From positions 9,933,501 to 9,997,500 of the forward strand of contig OZ020307.1 of NCBI GenBank assembly GCA_963971305.1: 64,000 nucleotides of DNA, written 5' to 3'. Each line of letters starts with the position of its first letter. Within the stretch, counting starts at the first letter, position 1. A model generated the notes under the pieces. It searched no databases and had not been told where the DNA came from. It worked only from the letters and a program-made list of their open reading frames with translations. Source of the stretch: Arcuatula senhousia (Eukaryota; Mollusca; Bivalvia; Mytilida; Mytilidae). The position numbers and the translations under genes are program-made. Of the stretch, positions 1 to 11,088 are shown in pieces.

Positions 1-363
1 TAAAGATATACTATATCAAAATTTAACCACGACCATTAGATTTATACAAAAATAAAACAATGGTCAAAGAGAGGTAACTCAGGCACAATTTTTTTACCTT
101 AAATATAACACAACATAATTATCTAGTAATATCAAAAAAAATGTTTATGAATTGCTGTGGTCATTGTACACACACTATTCTCTCACTTAAACAATTTTCT
201 ATAAATTTAGATAAATTGTTATCAAACATAAGATCTTCATTGGTCATTAACCATATAAATTTGTTAAAATCTGACAACTTGTGATAATTGTCATGTAAGA
301 CCACAAACACGAAAAAAAATGAATCAAACTCACAAGACAAGCCAATGACATTGGTACCATCAA
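1..363. other. AT-rich sequence, no feature seen
   Basis: I see no conserved coding segment, RNA gene or clear repeat in this stretch. It is A/T-rich with short homopolymers and stops in all frames. Confidence 0.5.
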
Positions 364-745
364 ATCACCATAGGCCAATACACCTAAAAAGTGACAAAAT
401 CCTTAGCAAATATTTCACACAATCTGGAGCCCTTACCTATGGTAACTGACAATGAAGGACCCCAAACAGGGAGGTGAAAATGGGGGTGGGTGGGAAACAA
501 AGCAACATTAAATTTAGAAGACCACTGGAAAAGGAGAGAGGGCAGGGGCGGAAAATTTATGCTACAATGTATATGGCACACTACCTGGATGTCCACAAAT
601 CCACACACTTTGGCCAACTATGGTCAGCCATTAGGCTTTCCGTGTAATATACCTGAAGAAACCCCCCAGAGGCGAGGGCCACCTATCTAAGATACACATC
701 TTGGTCACTCTGTGGGTTTAGAACTATTAACCTGATGTCATAATC
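364..745 (+). repeat. Dispersed repeat family R1, copy 1
   Basis: This segment aligns by eye with 35030-35590 in the same orientation. Shared blocks in order are 'caccataggccaat', 'ggaacccttacctatg' (here ggagcccttacctatgg), 'actgacaatgaagga/acc', 'gggaaacaaag', 'gaagaccact', 'gcagaaaatttagcctac' (here 'gcggaaaatttatgctac') and a shared 'gtccacaaa' then 'ttgcccactatgg'-like block. The two copies are diverged, with indels. The family is not one I can name; the copy at 35 kb carries a 'cttttatgtgcacgaagcgtgcc' type tract that I associate with abundant bivalve repeats. The 66- to 93-codon open frames across it are not convincing genes. Confidence 0.6.
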
Positions 746-1676
746 ACGATAATCATAATAATCCCAAGACCTTAAGTCACCTCCAACAACAAGCTAGGCT
801 CTGTTGGGGGCCTATTCACCATCTGGGTGCCACATGACCCAAGATATAACATTGACAGAAACTCCATATAAGTGTGAATGCAGGCAAGCAGAATCACCAG
901 ATAACTAATTCTTTTATCATGTTTATGAATATCCATATTAGCAGAGACAAAGAGACCTACCACAACAACAGCTATATATAATCTGGAAACAGGGGGATGC
1001 AATATGACAACTGAACTACTCCTAAGGCAAAATAAAAAGAAAGGGAAAATCATTGTGTTATGTCATAATGAAATAATTCATTATTAGATTCCAATCCAAA
1101 TTTCTTTAAAAATTTTATAATTCATTTATTTTGATAATTTGTCTACCATTCTAAAGGAAATTAACAAAGAATGATCATAATCTGCCCAAAAATCAGATGG
1201 CTGAAATATTCAGTGAGGGTGAGTATGAGAATCTAGGATATCTTTTATGCTGGCCTTAGTCATGTCAGTAGGAAATTTTATAGAAAACAGGACATTTCTC
1301 AAACATCCATTGCTGATTTCAACGAAACAATACATGGTTCACCAAGTTAATTGAGCCAAAGCACATAGAGAAGTCAACACTTGAGTACAATGATAGCAGT
1401 CATGTCAGATTATCATACATGTGAGTGATGTGACGGATCTATGATGACAAAGCTGGGGATTTCTATGTTATTGGCTGGAGATTTAACAAAAAAGAGGGAG
1501 ATTTTCAATGGTCATTAAAATTACATTTCAATGTCAATTTTGAGCACTAGCGTGTGCCAAATATACATGGCTTCATTGATTAATCTCAAACTATTTATAC
1601 AATTATCAGGTCAATTATAAGTCTGCCTAATTGATAAACCCCTAAAACATTGGAAATGTTTAATGACTGAATAATA
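746..1676. other. No gene recognised
   Basis: AT-rich sequence with short open frames only. No domain, splice-flanked conserved exon or long repeat was recognised here. Confidence 0.5.
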
Positions 1677-1968
1677 CGCTCCCGAAGGGAGCGATAATGG
1701 TAGAAATGTCAATATTCTAGTTGTACTATGGGCTCAATTTTTCTTCAACGTCTGGTTAAGCATGCTGGTTTACTGGACTTTCTGTGTCTTTTTAACGCTT
1801 TTTTCTTTGAAACTTTCTGACGTCATTAAATGCACACAGGACCCACAAGAAAAGCTAGTTTGTTTTTATTTTCGAATAAGAATTTGTTTCAATTAATTGC
1901 CCAATAAACATTTGAAAACTTATTTTAGCTTGTTAGATATTTAAGGATACGTTCAAACTTCGGGAGCG
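1677..1968. mobile_element. Small terminal-inverted-repeat element (MITE-like)
   Basis: An 11-bp inverted repeat, CGCTCCCGAAG at 1677-1687 and CTTCGGGAGCG at 1958-1968, bounds 292 bp of AT-rich noncoding sequence. The left end is additionally a self-contained hairpin (cgctcccgaagggagcg). No target-site duplication is obvious, so the boundary is tentative. Confidence 0.4.
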
Positions 1969-2209
1969 TCTCAGGTTTAAACTGCATCATATTAAAAATG
2001 TCTATAAAACTAAAATTTTGTCATGTCTTGAAAAAGCGGGAGACAACACAAAAAGTCGGGAGAACAGGAGATGGGTCAAAAAGTTGGAGATTTGGTTTCC
2101 CAGCGGGCCCTCAGGATCAGATGCATGGACCATGGACCTGGATCTGAATCATGGTAATAAATACCACTGGTTTCTATCAATGAGCGACCCTCAAAGATAA
2201 AACAATAAA

Positions 2210-4446
2210 TGCCTGTGACAGGAAACTCATTAAAAAGAAAAAACAAGCTCTACAATAAGAAGAAGCAAAACCCTACATACAGACATATACAGCTGAATAC
2301 AAAAAGATTAAAACTAAATTACAAAAAGAAATGAGAAATGCCTATTGGACATATGTAGAAAATGTCATATTTGATACAGAAATAAAAGAACCTGACAACA
2401 TCAAATACAAGAAACAACCAAAAAATCTGTTCACTTTTATTAAAAGCCAGAAAAATGAAAACTTCGGCATTGCACCATTAAGAAGTGAAGGAGTTCTCCA
2501 TACAAACCCTGAAGACAAAGCAAATATACTGAACAAGCAATTCCAATCTGCTTTCACATCAGAATCTGACACAACCATACCTAATAAAGGGCTCAGTACA
2601 CACCCCAAAATGAACACTTTTAAGATATACCGAGAAGGAGTTCATAAACTATTAAAAAATATAAACCCTAAGAAAGACACTGGACCTGACAACATCGCAG
2701 GCATGATACTAAAGGAAAACATTGACATCTGTACAGACATCCTCACCATTATTTACAATAAATCACTAGAACAAGAAACAGTACCATCAGACTGGAACCA
2801 TGCAAACGTGACACCCGTGTTTAAAAAAGGGGACAAACATCACCCAGGAAACTATAGACCGATTTCCTTAACTTGTATTGCATGCAAGATCATGGAACAC
2901 ATTCTTGCCAGCAACATGATGCACCACCTCGAAACAAACAAAATACTATACGATCTTCAACACGGCTTCAGGGCAAACAGATCTTGCGAATCCCAAGTTC
3001 TATCTCTGGTTCACAAACTCACAGAAAACAACAACAAAAATATTCAAACTGACCTTATAATAATGGATTTCGCAAAAGCCTTTGACAAAGTTCCACACAA
3101 ACGTCTAATATACAAACTTAAATATTTTGGCATAAATGAACAAACAACAAACTGGATTAAATCTTTCTTATCAAACAGAACTCAAACTGTACTTTTAGAA
3201 AATTCAACATCTTCAAAAATTCCGGTTACATCTGGCGTACCTCAGGGCACTGTACTAGGTCCAATACTTTTCCTAATTTACATAAACGATCTCCCAGAAT
3301 ACCTAAAACACAGCAAAATCAGACTTTTTGCAGACGACAGCATCATCTATAGAAAAATAACATCTCAAAATGATTGTTTAAGACTACAAGAGGACCTTGA
3401 AGCCGCTATTAAATGGGAACACGACTGGCTTAAATGCAATTCCACCCAGACAAATGTAACATCATGCGAATAACAACAAAGAAAAATCCAACTCACTTCT
3501 ACTACAACATGTCCGGCCATATTCTTGAAACTGTACAAACTGCAAAATATCTTGGCATAACACTATCATCAGATCTAAAATGGAATACACACATACAGCA
3601 AACCGCAGCAAAAGCCAACAAAACATTAGCATTTGTAAGACACAACCTCAAAGTCAGATCAACAACCATCAAAGAACGTGCTTATCAATCACTAGTTCGA
3701 CCAAAACTTGAATAGTGCTGCACTGTCTGGGACCCACATACTACTGAAAACATAAACACACTTGAACGTATACAACAAAGAGCAGCTAGATATGTCTGTC
3801 ACAGATACCATAATACCAGTAGTGTGACAGACATGATGACACAACTAAATTGGCCAACCTTAAAAGAACGAAGAATCAAAACTAGACTGCAAATGTTTCA
3901 TAAAATCATACACCATCAGATTGAAATCCCAGCAGATAACATCTTAATAAAAAGCCAGGCTAAAACCAGATCCACCCATGAACAAACATATAGACAACTA
4001 TTATGCAATAAAGACAGCTACAAATTTTCATTTTTTTGCCAAACAATAAAAGATTGGAACAAACTGCCATCAACAATTGCAAACATAAATTCCACTGACA
4101 GTTTCAAGGAAGCACTCAGTCGCCAAGTGCTCCTTGATACATTTACTCACCTCAAATAGTTATTATAGTAAATACATGTTTTTATCTTATAGCAAACTTT
4201 AAGAAAAAATGTAAAACTTAGATAATATAACCTCAAAGTGGTGAACCAACGCCTTGATATGTTTCTTTTAGTTGGGAGTCACCTGAAGTGTTGTTGTCAA
4301 TATGTTTGAGATTAGATAATATAAATTAAAAAAATTGTAAATACTAAAATCAATTTCAAAAAATGAAACGTAACTCTTTCAGCATGGGCCGGAACGTAAT
4401 CCTCAACTTGTTGACGGTGTTTCCGTAATAGAGAAGAAGAAGAAAC
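2210..4446 (+). mobile_element. LINE retrotransposon A (CR1/Jockey-like), 5'-truncated
   Basis: A non-LTR retrotransposon copy lacking its 5' half: no AP endonuclease is present. Readable linker and reverse-transcriptase sequence begins around 2214, and the RT frame ends at 4159. A 3' UTR of about 285 bp follows, ending in a short AGA-repeat tail (about 4429-4443) typical of LINE 3' ends with simple-repeat tails. 5' truncation is the usual outcome of target-primed reverse transcription. The RT is quite intact and carries only a few lesions, so this is a comparatively young insertion. Confidence 0.8.
2331..4159 (+). pseudogene. Reverse transcriptase of LINE A, frameshifted
   Basis: The first frame (2331-3473) contains the RT fingers and palm: a 'NYRPISL' block (about residues 171-177), 'DFAKAFDKVPH', 'SGVPQGTVLGP' and the catalytic FADD box (about residue 335). 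The frame breaks near 3431 in a short A run; the downstream frame 3434-3715 continues immediately with the expected thumb sequence (HPDKCNIMRIT, then KYLGITL), so one base appears lost. A TAG at 3713-3715 then interrupts the C-terminal region. The same frame resumes through 3716-4159 with a 'LERIQQRAARYV' motif and a 'DWNKLP' motif. All catalytic motifs are present, so only a frameshift and one stop separate it from an open frame. Either could also be assembly error. Confidence 0.85.
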
Positions 4447-5033
4447 TAATGAAAATAATTTTCTGGAGAATTCCTTGCTTTGTCAAATGTCCAGATGTCG
4501 CTTGTGTGCTAATTGTTTTGTCTATTGTGTCAATTTTATGATTAAAAAGGGAAATGCGATGTGTAATGCATAACCTTTAAATGACAGCGTTTTCTTGTAC
4601 AAAGGAATGTTTCTCACTCAATTTCTGAGCTGAATTTCTGTAAAAAATCTACTTTCGTTTTGAAAATAACTTCCTTTCACTTTCAAATACCTAGTTTAAA
4701 TACTTTGAAACCGATCATTTTTTTCAAATCGATCTACTTCCATCAAGGAATTGGATCAACGTATATTCCTTGTTATAATTCTTTAAAAAAACATGCTTTT
4801 ACCTTATTTTTGGTTTAGGGCCCTATTTGTGATACCCTCTTATCATTTAAAATGGTATATTAAGGTTTATTTGGGACATGGAAGGGATGTTACAGCATTT
4901 TGCCCAAATAGACTGGTTGTTGCTGACGATTAATTTTGACAGGACCAGAACACTGAAGTTGTTCAAGTTTAAATTCCTTAAATAATTGTATGTATTACAC
5001 AAACAATCACAAATAACACGTCTGAGGCACAGA
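4447..5033. other. No gene recognised
   Basis: AT-rich intergenic DNA between two LINE insertions. I see no supported coding or RNA feature. Confidence 0.5.
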
Positions 5034-6450
5034 AATAGATAGATAGATAGTTTTATTCAGGTCAAACATTCAACACACAATATTACAATTTTTCATAAAT
5101 GCACACATACATAAATACAGCCATACAATATGAAAACATACTTTTATGACAATATTAAAACTGGCCATGAATGCATCTAGGCTAAATGTTAAAATATTAA
5201 TTGTTAGCCATAAAAAAGTAAAAAGTAGGTTGAAAAAATAACCTGGGATAGCCCATTAAAGCTAGAATAGCTTATTTCCAATGGGGTCCCTTCATGTACC
5301 CGGCTTGTTTAGGGCTAAAAATAAAAAAAACTAACAATTTGGCCGACGCAAGATATAGACAGGCTTTTAATAAAAATAAAATTAAATTAAATTTCAACTT
5401 TACTATGATCTATCTAAGTTGTAAAATTACTTTCAAAAGTTTCTTTCATTTTATCAAAAAGATATTTTTTTACACCATTTTTGAAACTATTAACATTTTT
5501 TGTTTTCTTTAACTCTATGGGAACATTATTCCAGTCCTTTATAGCATTATAGAAAAAAGTGTTAGAAGAGTGACTATTAACAGATGGAACATAAAAATTT
5601 AAAGCACTAGATCTTGTATTGTAAGAGTGCATATCTGACATTTTCACAAAGTTGCTTTTCATATACCTAGGACATTTACTGTAAAAAATTCTATGAGCAT
5701 GGTTTAGTCTCATTTGTTGCACTCTTAACTCAACATTTAAAAAGCCTGTATTTGAAAAAACAGGAAAGTCAACTCTTTTTCTATTATCGAACCCATTTAT
5801 AAATCTTAAAATTTTGTTTTGCATAATCTGCAGATCTTTCTTTAAGGTTTTACTCAGACCGCCATACCACGAAGAACACGCATAGTCAAAATGGCATTGT
5901 ATAAGTGCCATACTCAGAGTTTTTCTTGCATTTTTGGATAAACATTTTGCATTTCTATAAAGAAACTTCAGTCTGGCATTAGCTTTTTGAATAATATTTT
6001 TGACAATAATATCCCCGGAAAGATATTGATCAGTATTAATTCCCAAATATTTAACACTTTTTTGAGATTTTATAGTGTGTTCATTACAAGTAACAGAAAA
6101 CTCGCATGTTTTTCTGAGTTTATGTTTAGATCCAAATAATATACACTCTGTTTTTCCTAAATGGAGTGATAACTTGTTATCTACTAACCAATTACTACAG
6201 GACTGAAGTTCATTGCCAAGTTTCTTTGATATTACATCTAGATCTTTATGAGAGTACAAAATGGCACTGTCGTCAGCGTAAAGTAGCAGCTTGCAGTCGG
6301 ACCCCACACTGGCAGACATGTCATTGACATAACATAGAAACAAAAGTGGGCCTAGGATACTGCCCTGTGGGACACCACAGTTAACTTTAAGAAAATCAGA
6401 CTGTGTGCCGTTCGCAAGAATGATTCCTTTCAGGCCGAAATTCAAATAGA
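5034..6450 (-). mobile_element. LINE retrotransposon B, 5'-truncated
   Basis: On the - strand this holds the C-terminal part of a LINE RT (5414-6445), then a 3' UTR of about 380 bp ending in a short tetranucleotide tail (the GATA run at about 5034-5050 on the + strand). The 5' boundary is near 6450, where homology to the RT stops inside the palm domain. It has opposite orientation to LINE A and different protein sequence, so it is an independent family. Confidence 0.75.
5414..6445 (-). pseudogene. Partial reverse transcriptase of LINE B
   Basis: An uninterrupted 343-codon frame, but only the C-terminal half of an RT. It starts just before 'CGVPQGSILGPLLF', followed by the intact catalytic YADD box, a 'NKLSLHLGKTECILFGS' segment and 'VKYLGI'. 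The C-terminal tail has the 'NKILRFI' and 'YNTRSS' motifs common in CR1/Jockey-group elements. Fingers and endonuclease are missing, so it cannot be autonomous. The apparent ATG is internal to the original ORF. Confidence 0.85.
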
Positions 6451-6683
6451 TCCCACTTGTACAAGTAAACAGATTTTTACTTCTATAAGTATAAATTTTC
6501 AGGAGTCAAAATTGTCTCCCTTTTTGTGGCTTTCACTAATTTACTTGTATAAGTAAACTGGTAGAATTTAACATTTCAGAAAAATTATCTGATTGATTGT
6601 AAAAATATTATGTAACAGTTTAAATAAAATGAGCTCAAAGATTTCATCTTCACTTGTATTTTTATAAGGTAAATTCTAGCTAC

Positions 6684-7169
6684 AATAATGTAGCTCCTTT
6701 GTCATCTTTGATTGGGCGGAGCTACAATGCGGTCCCATTGCTCGTAACGGAGCAAGGCCGAAAGTGAAATCACACTGGGCGCAATTCAATCCATTAAACA
6801 TCAAATTTGGTATTAAAACATCGCTTATAGTATTTTAATGACGAATTCAGTTTAAATTTTCCGACATATAGAGCAGTTAAAAAGATTTTCGTGGAAATAT
6901 CAATTTTTGAAGGATATTGATCCTGAACTTTATAATGAAGTTCAGGATCAGAATTTTGAAAATGTTGGTTTTCTAACAAATTATCATTTACCTATGACTT
7001 TCGACCAAAATTTGTATAATCTTAATATTATTCAGAGTGTTGTTGGTATTATCGAACCATCTTTAAGCTTTGTTTGAGTTGGAAAAAGAAATTCGATTTG
7101 CTCCATTATTAGTAAAAGGACCGCATTGTAGCTCCGCCCAATCAAAGATGACAAAGGAGCTACATTATT
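6684..7169. mobile_element. Inverted-repeat element, 52-bp perfect ends
   Basis: Bases 6684-6735 are the exact reverse complement of 7118-7169 (52 bp, including 'gtagctcctttgtcatc' and 'attgggcggagctacaatg'). The 382-bp interior is AT-rich and noncoding. Perfect long arms imply a recent origin. No transposase is encoded; it could be a MITE or a foldback element. Confidence 0.7.
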
Positions 7170-7242
7170 TTACTTCTTTACTTACATGTAGTTATAAAAA
7201 ATTTACTTCTTTACAGAGTAAATCATCTCTGACTGTCAATAG

Positions 7243-7275
7243 CATAGACCTGTATATTTTATATACAGGTCTATG
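7243..7275. repeat. Short palindrome 'catagacctgta'
   Basis: A 33-bp near-perfect palindrome with arms 'catagacctgtatat' around an AT centre. A second palindrome with the same arms lies at 55429-55460, and half-sites occur at about 54899 and 55498. It would fold as a cruciform or RNA hairpin. Confidence 0.65.
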
Positions 7276-7355
7276 ATATGTTAATAGTAGAAATAGAATT
7301 CTACAACCATGTCATGAGCTACAATGCATTTGGGCTATATGTAAATGTACATGTA

Positions 7356-7765
7356 TTAAGGAGGTTTGCTCCTTATATTTTGGAATTTTCGTCAGATTTT
7401 TGAGATCCTCTGGTTTTATCCATCTATTAAGCTTGATTTTTTTGGCCCATGAACCCCCTATTTTCTTTTTATTATTCAAAAATGGGTACATTTAATATCA
7501 AGTTGACAATCTTTTAAGACATTCTATTTACTCTGTCATACATTTTAGAAGGTTTAAAGTTGCCAATCAACGGCTATGTAAAAGTAAAGAAAACTCGAGA
7601 GAAAACCCTTTTCCCGCCAAACTTTTAAGCACTTATAACATGAAAACGAACACATGGACCTACATTTTTTTCTCGCTTAATTTGATGATTTGTCCATATT
7701 CTTTAAAATAAATGCAAGTTTATCCATTTTTATTTACTTTAAGACAGAGGAGCAAACCCCCTTAA
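7356..7765. mobile_element. MITE-like element, TIR TTAAGGaGGTTTGCTCCT
   Basis: The left end 'ttaaggaggtttgctcct' (from 7356) is matched, with one mismatch, by the reverse complement of the right end (agg agcaaacccccttaa, to 7765). The 410-bp interior has no open reading frame of note. This arrangement fits a non-autonomous DNA transposon. Confidence 0.55.
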
Positions 7766-7814
7766 CCCTTATAAGGGTTTAACAAAAAAGAAGAAAGAAT
7801 TTGTCAAAAATGTA

Positions 7815-8930
7815 ATTTAAAGATATTATAAAAGAATTTAAAATCTTAAAAGAAAATATTACTGGTAATAAACCAGAACTAACTGACAGTATTGATAATG
7901 AGATTAATCGTAATAAGATCTTAGAAGCCATTAAATCTTTAAAAAATGACAAGTCTACTTCTGCAGATTTAATTTCAAATGAAATGCTAAAAAAAAATAC
8001 CAATTTTGTTAAGACCTCTTCAAAAACTTTTTAATCTAATATTTAAAACTGGACCTTTCCCCAAAATTTGGAATGAAAGTTTTTTAGTCCTAATACACAA
8101 AAATGGAGATAAAAATGATCCAGAAAACTATAGAGGCATTTCTACTAGTTCGAATATGGGAAAGCTTTTTAATAAAATCATTTGCAAACGCCTGAAATGA
8201 AAATAATCTTATAAGTAAAAATCAAATTGGTTTCAAGGAGAAAAGCTGCACAGCTGACCATATATTTACACTTAAAACTATAACAGATGAATATAAACAG
8301 AATGGTAAGAAAGTTTTCACTGCCTTTATAGATTTAAAAAAGGCTTTTGACACAGTCTGGAGAGTTGGACTTTTCTTTAAACTTCTAAAAAATAAAGTTC
8401 CAAAAAGGATATTTAATATAATTGATTCTATGTATTCTAATACCTCATGTAGAATTAAATTTTCAAATGGAATGAGCAAATATTTTTCTTCTGAAAGAGG
8501 CATTAAACAGGGAGAATTACTAAGCCCTCTGCTTTTTAATTACTTTATAAATGATATAGTCAAAGTATTAGACCAACAAAACACTGATCCTATTTCTATT
8601 GGTTGCTCAAACATTAATATACTTTTATATGCAGATATTGTTTTATTATCTGAAAGCAAAGAAGGGCTACAAAAATTACTTAATATTTTATACTAATTTT
8701 GTTCAACCTGGAAACTACAGGTAGATATCAATAAATCAAAAATAATGGTTTTCAACTCAAATGGTAAGACATATGAAAATCAATTTACCTACTTATAATA
8801 ATATCAACCTTGAAACAGTAACACACTATTGTTACTTAGGCATGATACCAAAATACAATGGAAATTTTAATCTGGTAATAAATACATTAATGGAAAAATG
8901 AGCTTTTTTTTCCCAAAATATTCAAGTATT
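7815..8930 (+). pseudogene. LINE C reverse transcriptase remnant
   Basis: A decayed RT spread over several frames. In order: an N-terminal 'ILEAIKSLKNDKSTSADL' segment (about 7917-7970), a frameshift near 8000, 'NGDKNDPENYRGIS' (about 8103-8145), a stop near 8198, 'NQIGFKEKSCTADHIF', 'AFIDLKKAFDTVW' (about 8320-8360), 'RGIKQGELLSPLLF' and 'LLYADIVLLSES'. The catalytic box reads YAD-I instead of YADD: one Asp codon is missing at about 8635. The thumb is recognisable in fragments to about 8900 (KLQVDINKSKIMVF). The motif style is closer to L1/Tx1/I-type elements than to LINEs A and B. Clearly dead. Confidence 0.75.
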
Positions 8931-8934
8931 ATAA

Positions 8935-9085
8935 ATGAATAAGTATCAAGTTACAACGTATCAATATTTCTGCCAAAAAACACCAAATTCAAAGATTTAA
9001 CCAAAATATTCAATTGAAGCCAATTTTTCATTTCCAATGGATTATTTTTAATTTCGTTAGCTTTATAAAGACATCACCATAAAAA
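8935..9085 (-). pseudogene. Penelope-like RT C-terminal fragment
   Basis: The - strand translation and nucleotide sequence match the last codons and stop region of the long Penelope-like element at 22275-22420 (shared 'atcaatatttctrccaaaaaa', 'aaattcaaagatttaac'). The copy is short and degenerate. Confidence 0.6.
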
Positions 9086-9957
9086 AAGGCTTCATTTCAA
9101 ACTTTATTTATTATAGGAGAAAGTTCATACATTCCATATTGAATATGAAATCATTACTGTTGACTAGAAACACAAAGAAAAAGAAAATACATATTTGAAC
9201 AGATTTATAATCACAATACATTTCAGAACGAGGCACAACTGTTTACCTCGGGTAATAGGATTTTTACATATGGCCTCTGGCCTTGCACAATAGATCACTT
9301 GGTCATTCCCAGTACCAATTTTAAACCCCTATTTGAAAATTTCTAGATGCCGCCTGCATTCAATTTATTTCACTCAACGCCACTAGATAACTGTTTAATA
9401 TATGTGATACATGTATTGATAATTTAAATATTATATTATCTTCCTACCAAAATATAAAATAATGATATCCAAACTGCCAAAAATGTGCATTTTCAAATTT
9501 AAGAATTTTGAATGACAAAATACAGTACAATTAATTAGATTATTTTTGATTAAAAACACACAAAGGTTAAAAGAGTATCATGAATTAAAATGAATTATTT
9601 GCTGTTAGATACCAGAATTATGGCTACATGTACATGTATGGTCTATAATGGGTAAGTACACCATGCATGACTTGTTCCAGTAGTCAGTGATTCCAAAGAC
9701 AAGTTTCCAATATCTTATTTATACAATTTTTAAATAAATTTTTGGATGTGATGCATAAAGTAAAGATATAACCTTTAAAGCTTTCACTTAGCAGGACTTT
9801 GGAATCACTGCAAAGGGTGGCTAGTATTATAGTGTATTGCATGCTGGGTCTACTTGTATCTGGTTAATTATATGTACCATAGTAAAAGTAATTGGTTTCT
9901 GTTATACTGAAGCAGGAAAAACACAGAAAATAATGGATATTTTGTTATCTGAATAGA
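9086..9957. other. AT-rich spacer with a small inverted repeat
   Basis: No gene seen. A 14-bp inverted repeat CAGTGATTCCAAAG (9685-9698) and CTTTGGAATCACTG (9797-9810) encloses about 100 bp and may mark a tiny MITE, but nothing else supports that. Confidence 0.4.
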
Positions 9958-10025
9958 TTATAATGAAATGTGGAATAAGTGTACCCGACACAACTAACAT
10001 AAACAGCAATTTTAAAAAAAATATA
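9958..10025 (-). mobile_element. Penelope-like element 3'-end fragment
   Basis: Shares 'gaaatgtggaataagtgtac', a 'cgacacaac' block and a 'cggcaatttt'-like block (here cagcaatttt) with the 3' terminus of the long element at about 21580-21640. Only about 65 bp remain. Confidence 0.6.
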
Positions 10026-10225
10026 TAGAGTGGTAAGTATGAGGTAGGAAGAAAACTATAAAATGTTTACAATAACTCTATTATAAAAGTCAGATAAGAT
10101 TAAAAGTTGCATTGTTCTTACTTTTTATTTTTTGTTTGATGAAATACAAATTTTAAAATGATATCTTTGAAAATAAGTGTTCATGACTGTTTGTATTTTA
10201 TTTAAAATTGTATGGATATGTATAG

Positions 10226-10409
10226 TATACTGTGGATTCATTTATTTTCATGGGTACCAATTTTCGTGGTTCTGAAGTTTGCTGCATACATCATGTTCAT
10301 AGCAATGTTAATTTTCCTTTTCGTTGGGTATCAAATTTCGTGGGTGAAAGCAACCCACGAAAACCACGAAGATTGATACCTCACGAATGATAATGAAACC
10401 ACAGTATAT
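10226..10409. mobile_element. MITE family M1, copy 1
   Basis: Terminal inverted repeats 'tatactgtggattcattta' and 'taatgaaaccacagtata' bound 184 bp. The interior is itself largely self-complementary (cgtgggtaccaattttcgtgg against ccacgaagattgatacc). A diverged second copy lies at 13846-14047, on the other side of the Kelch gene. Noncoding. Confidence 0.65.
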
Positions 10410-11088
10410 AGTAATTACCTAGTCCCACCAACCTGCATGCAATCAATGGTTTGCCTTAGAACAAAGATATGCATTCCTAACTTATTGAACCTATCAAAAT
10501 TGTCTTTTTGAGTATAAACATGCCTGTGTTTCATTTCTTGCATTTCAGCCTTAGCTTGTATCCAAACAGTTTATACTACAATAAGAATTAACATTGTTAA
10601 GCCCTTTGGTACATGCTACCATTTCTTCTTTAAATGACATAAAAGTAATCAGTACCATTTCATTTTATAAGCAGTCATTATAGACTCTAGCTTGCTGGCT
10701 TTGGCTTTGCCTTCTTTGGACAACAACATATGGTTATAGGCTTATTTAGTTTTAGTTAAAACATGTTGAATAAAACCTAATAAAGAGGATACTTTCTTGA
10801 AATTAATTTATGATGACATCATGTGAAATAAAGGAAATAACAAAATTGCATAATTGGAATGATCAATCTCAATGGTCCTGACTTTGTACCAAATAATCTG
10901 AATGTATACATGTAAATCTATAATCTCTGTGAATAATTTATCAATAGTTCCTCCTTAGCTTATTTTTTAAGTTTTATTTCTGGGCATAACTTGTTTATAA
11001 TAGAATAGAATCACGATCTCAGGATTTTAATTTCTTAATTAATTTTTTTAGAAATAGAAGTTACAGACATTTTAAAAGAAAAGTTGAG
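10410..11088. other. Region upstream of the Kelch gene
   Basis: No coding feature seen. A pyrimidine-rich tract ending in AG at 11050-11051 could be a 3' splice site for an upstream 5' UTR exon, because no in-frame stop separates it from the ATG at 11089. I cannot identify a promoter. Confidence 0.35.

Noticed and set aside
772..1053. 93-codon - strand open frame with hydrophobic segments
   Set aside because: No homology recognised and no context; kept out of the gene list.
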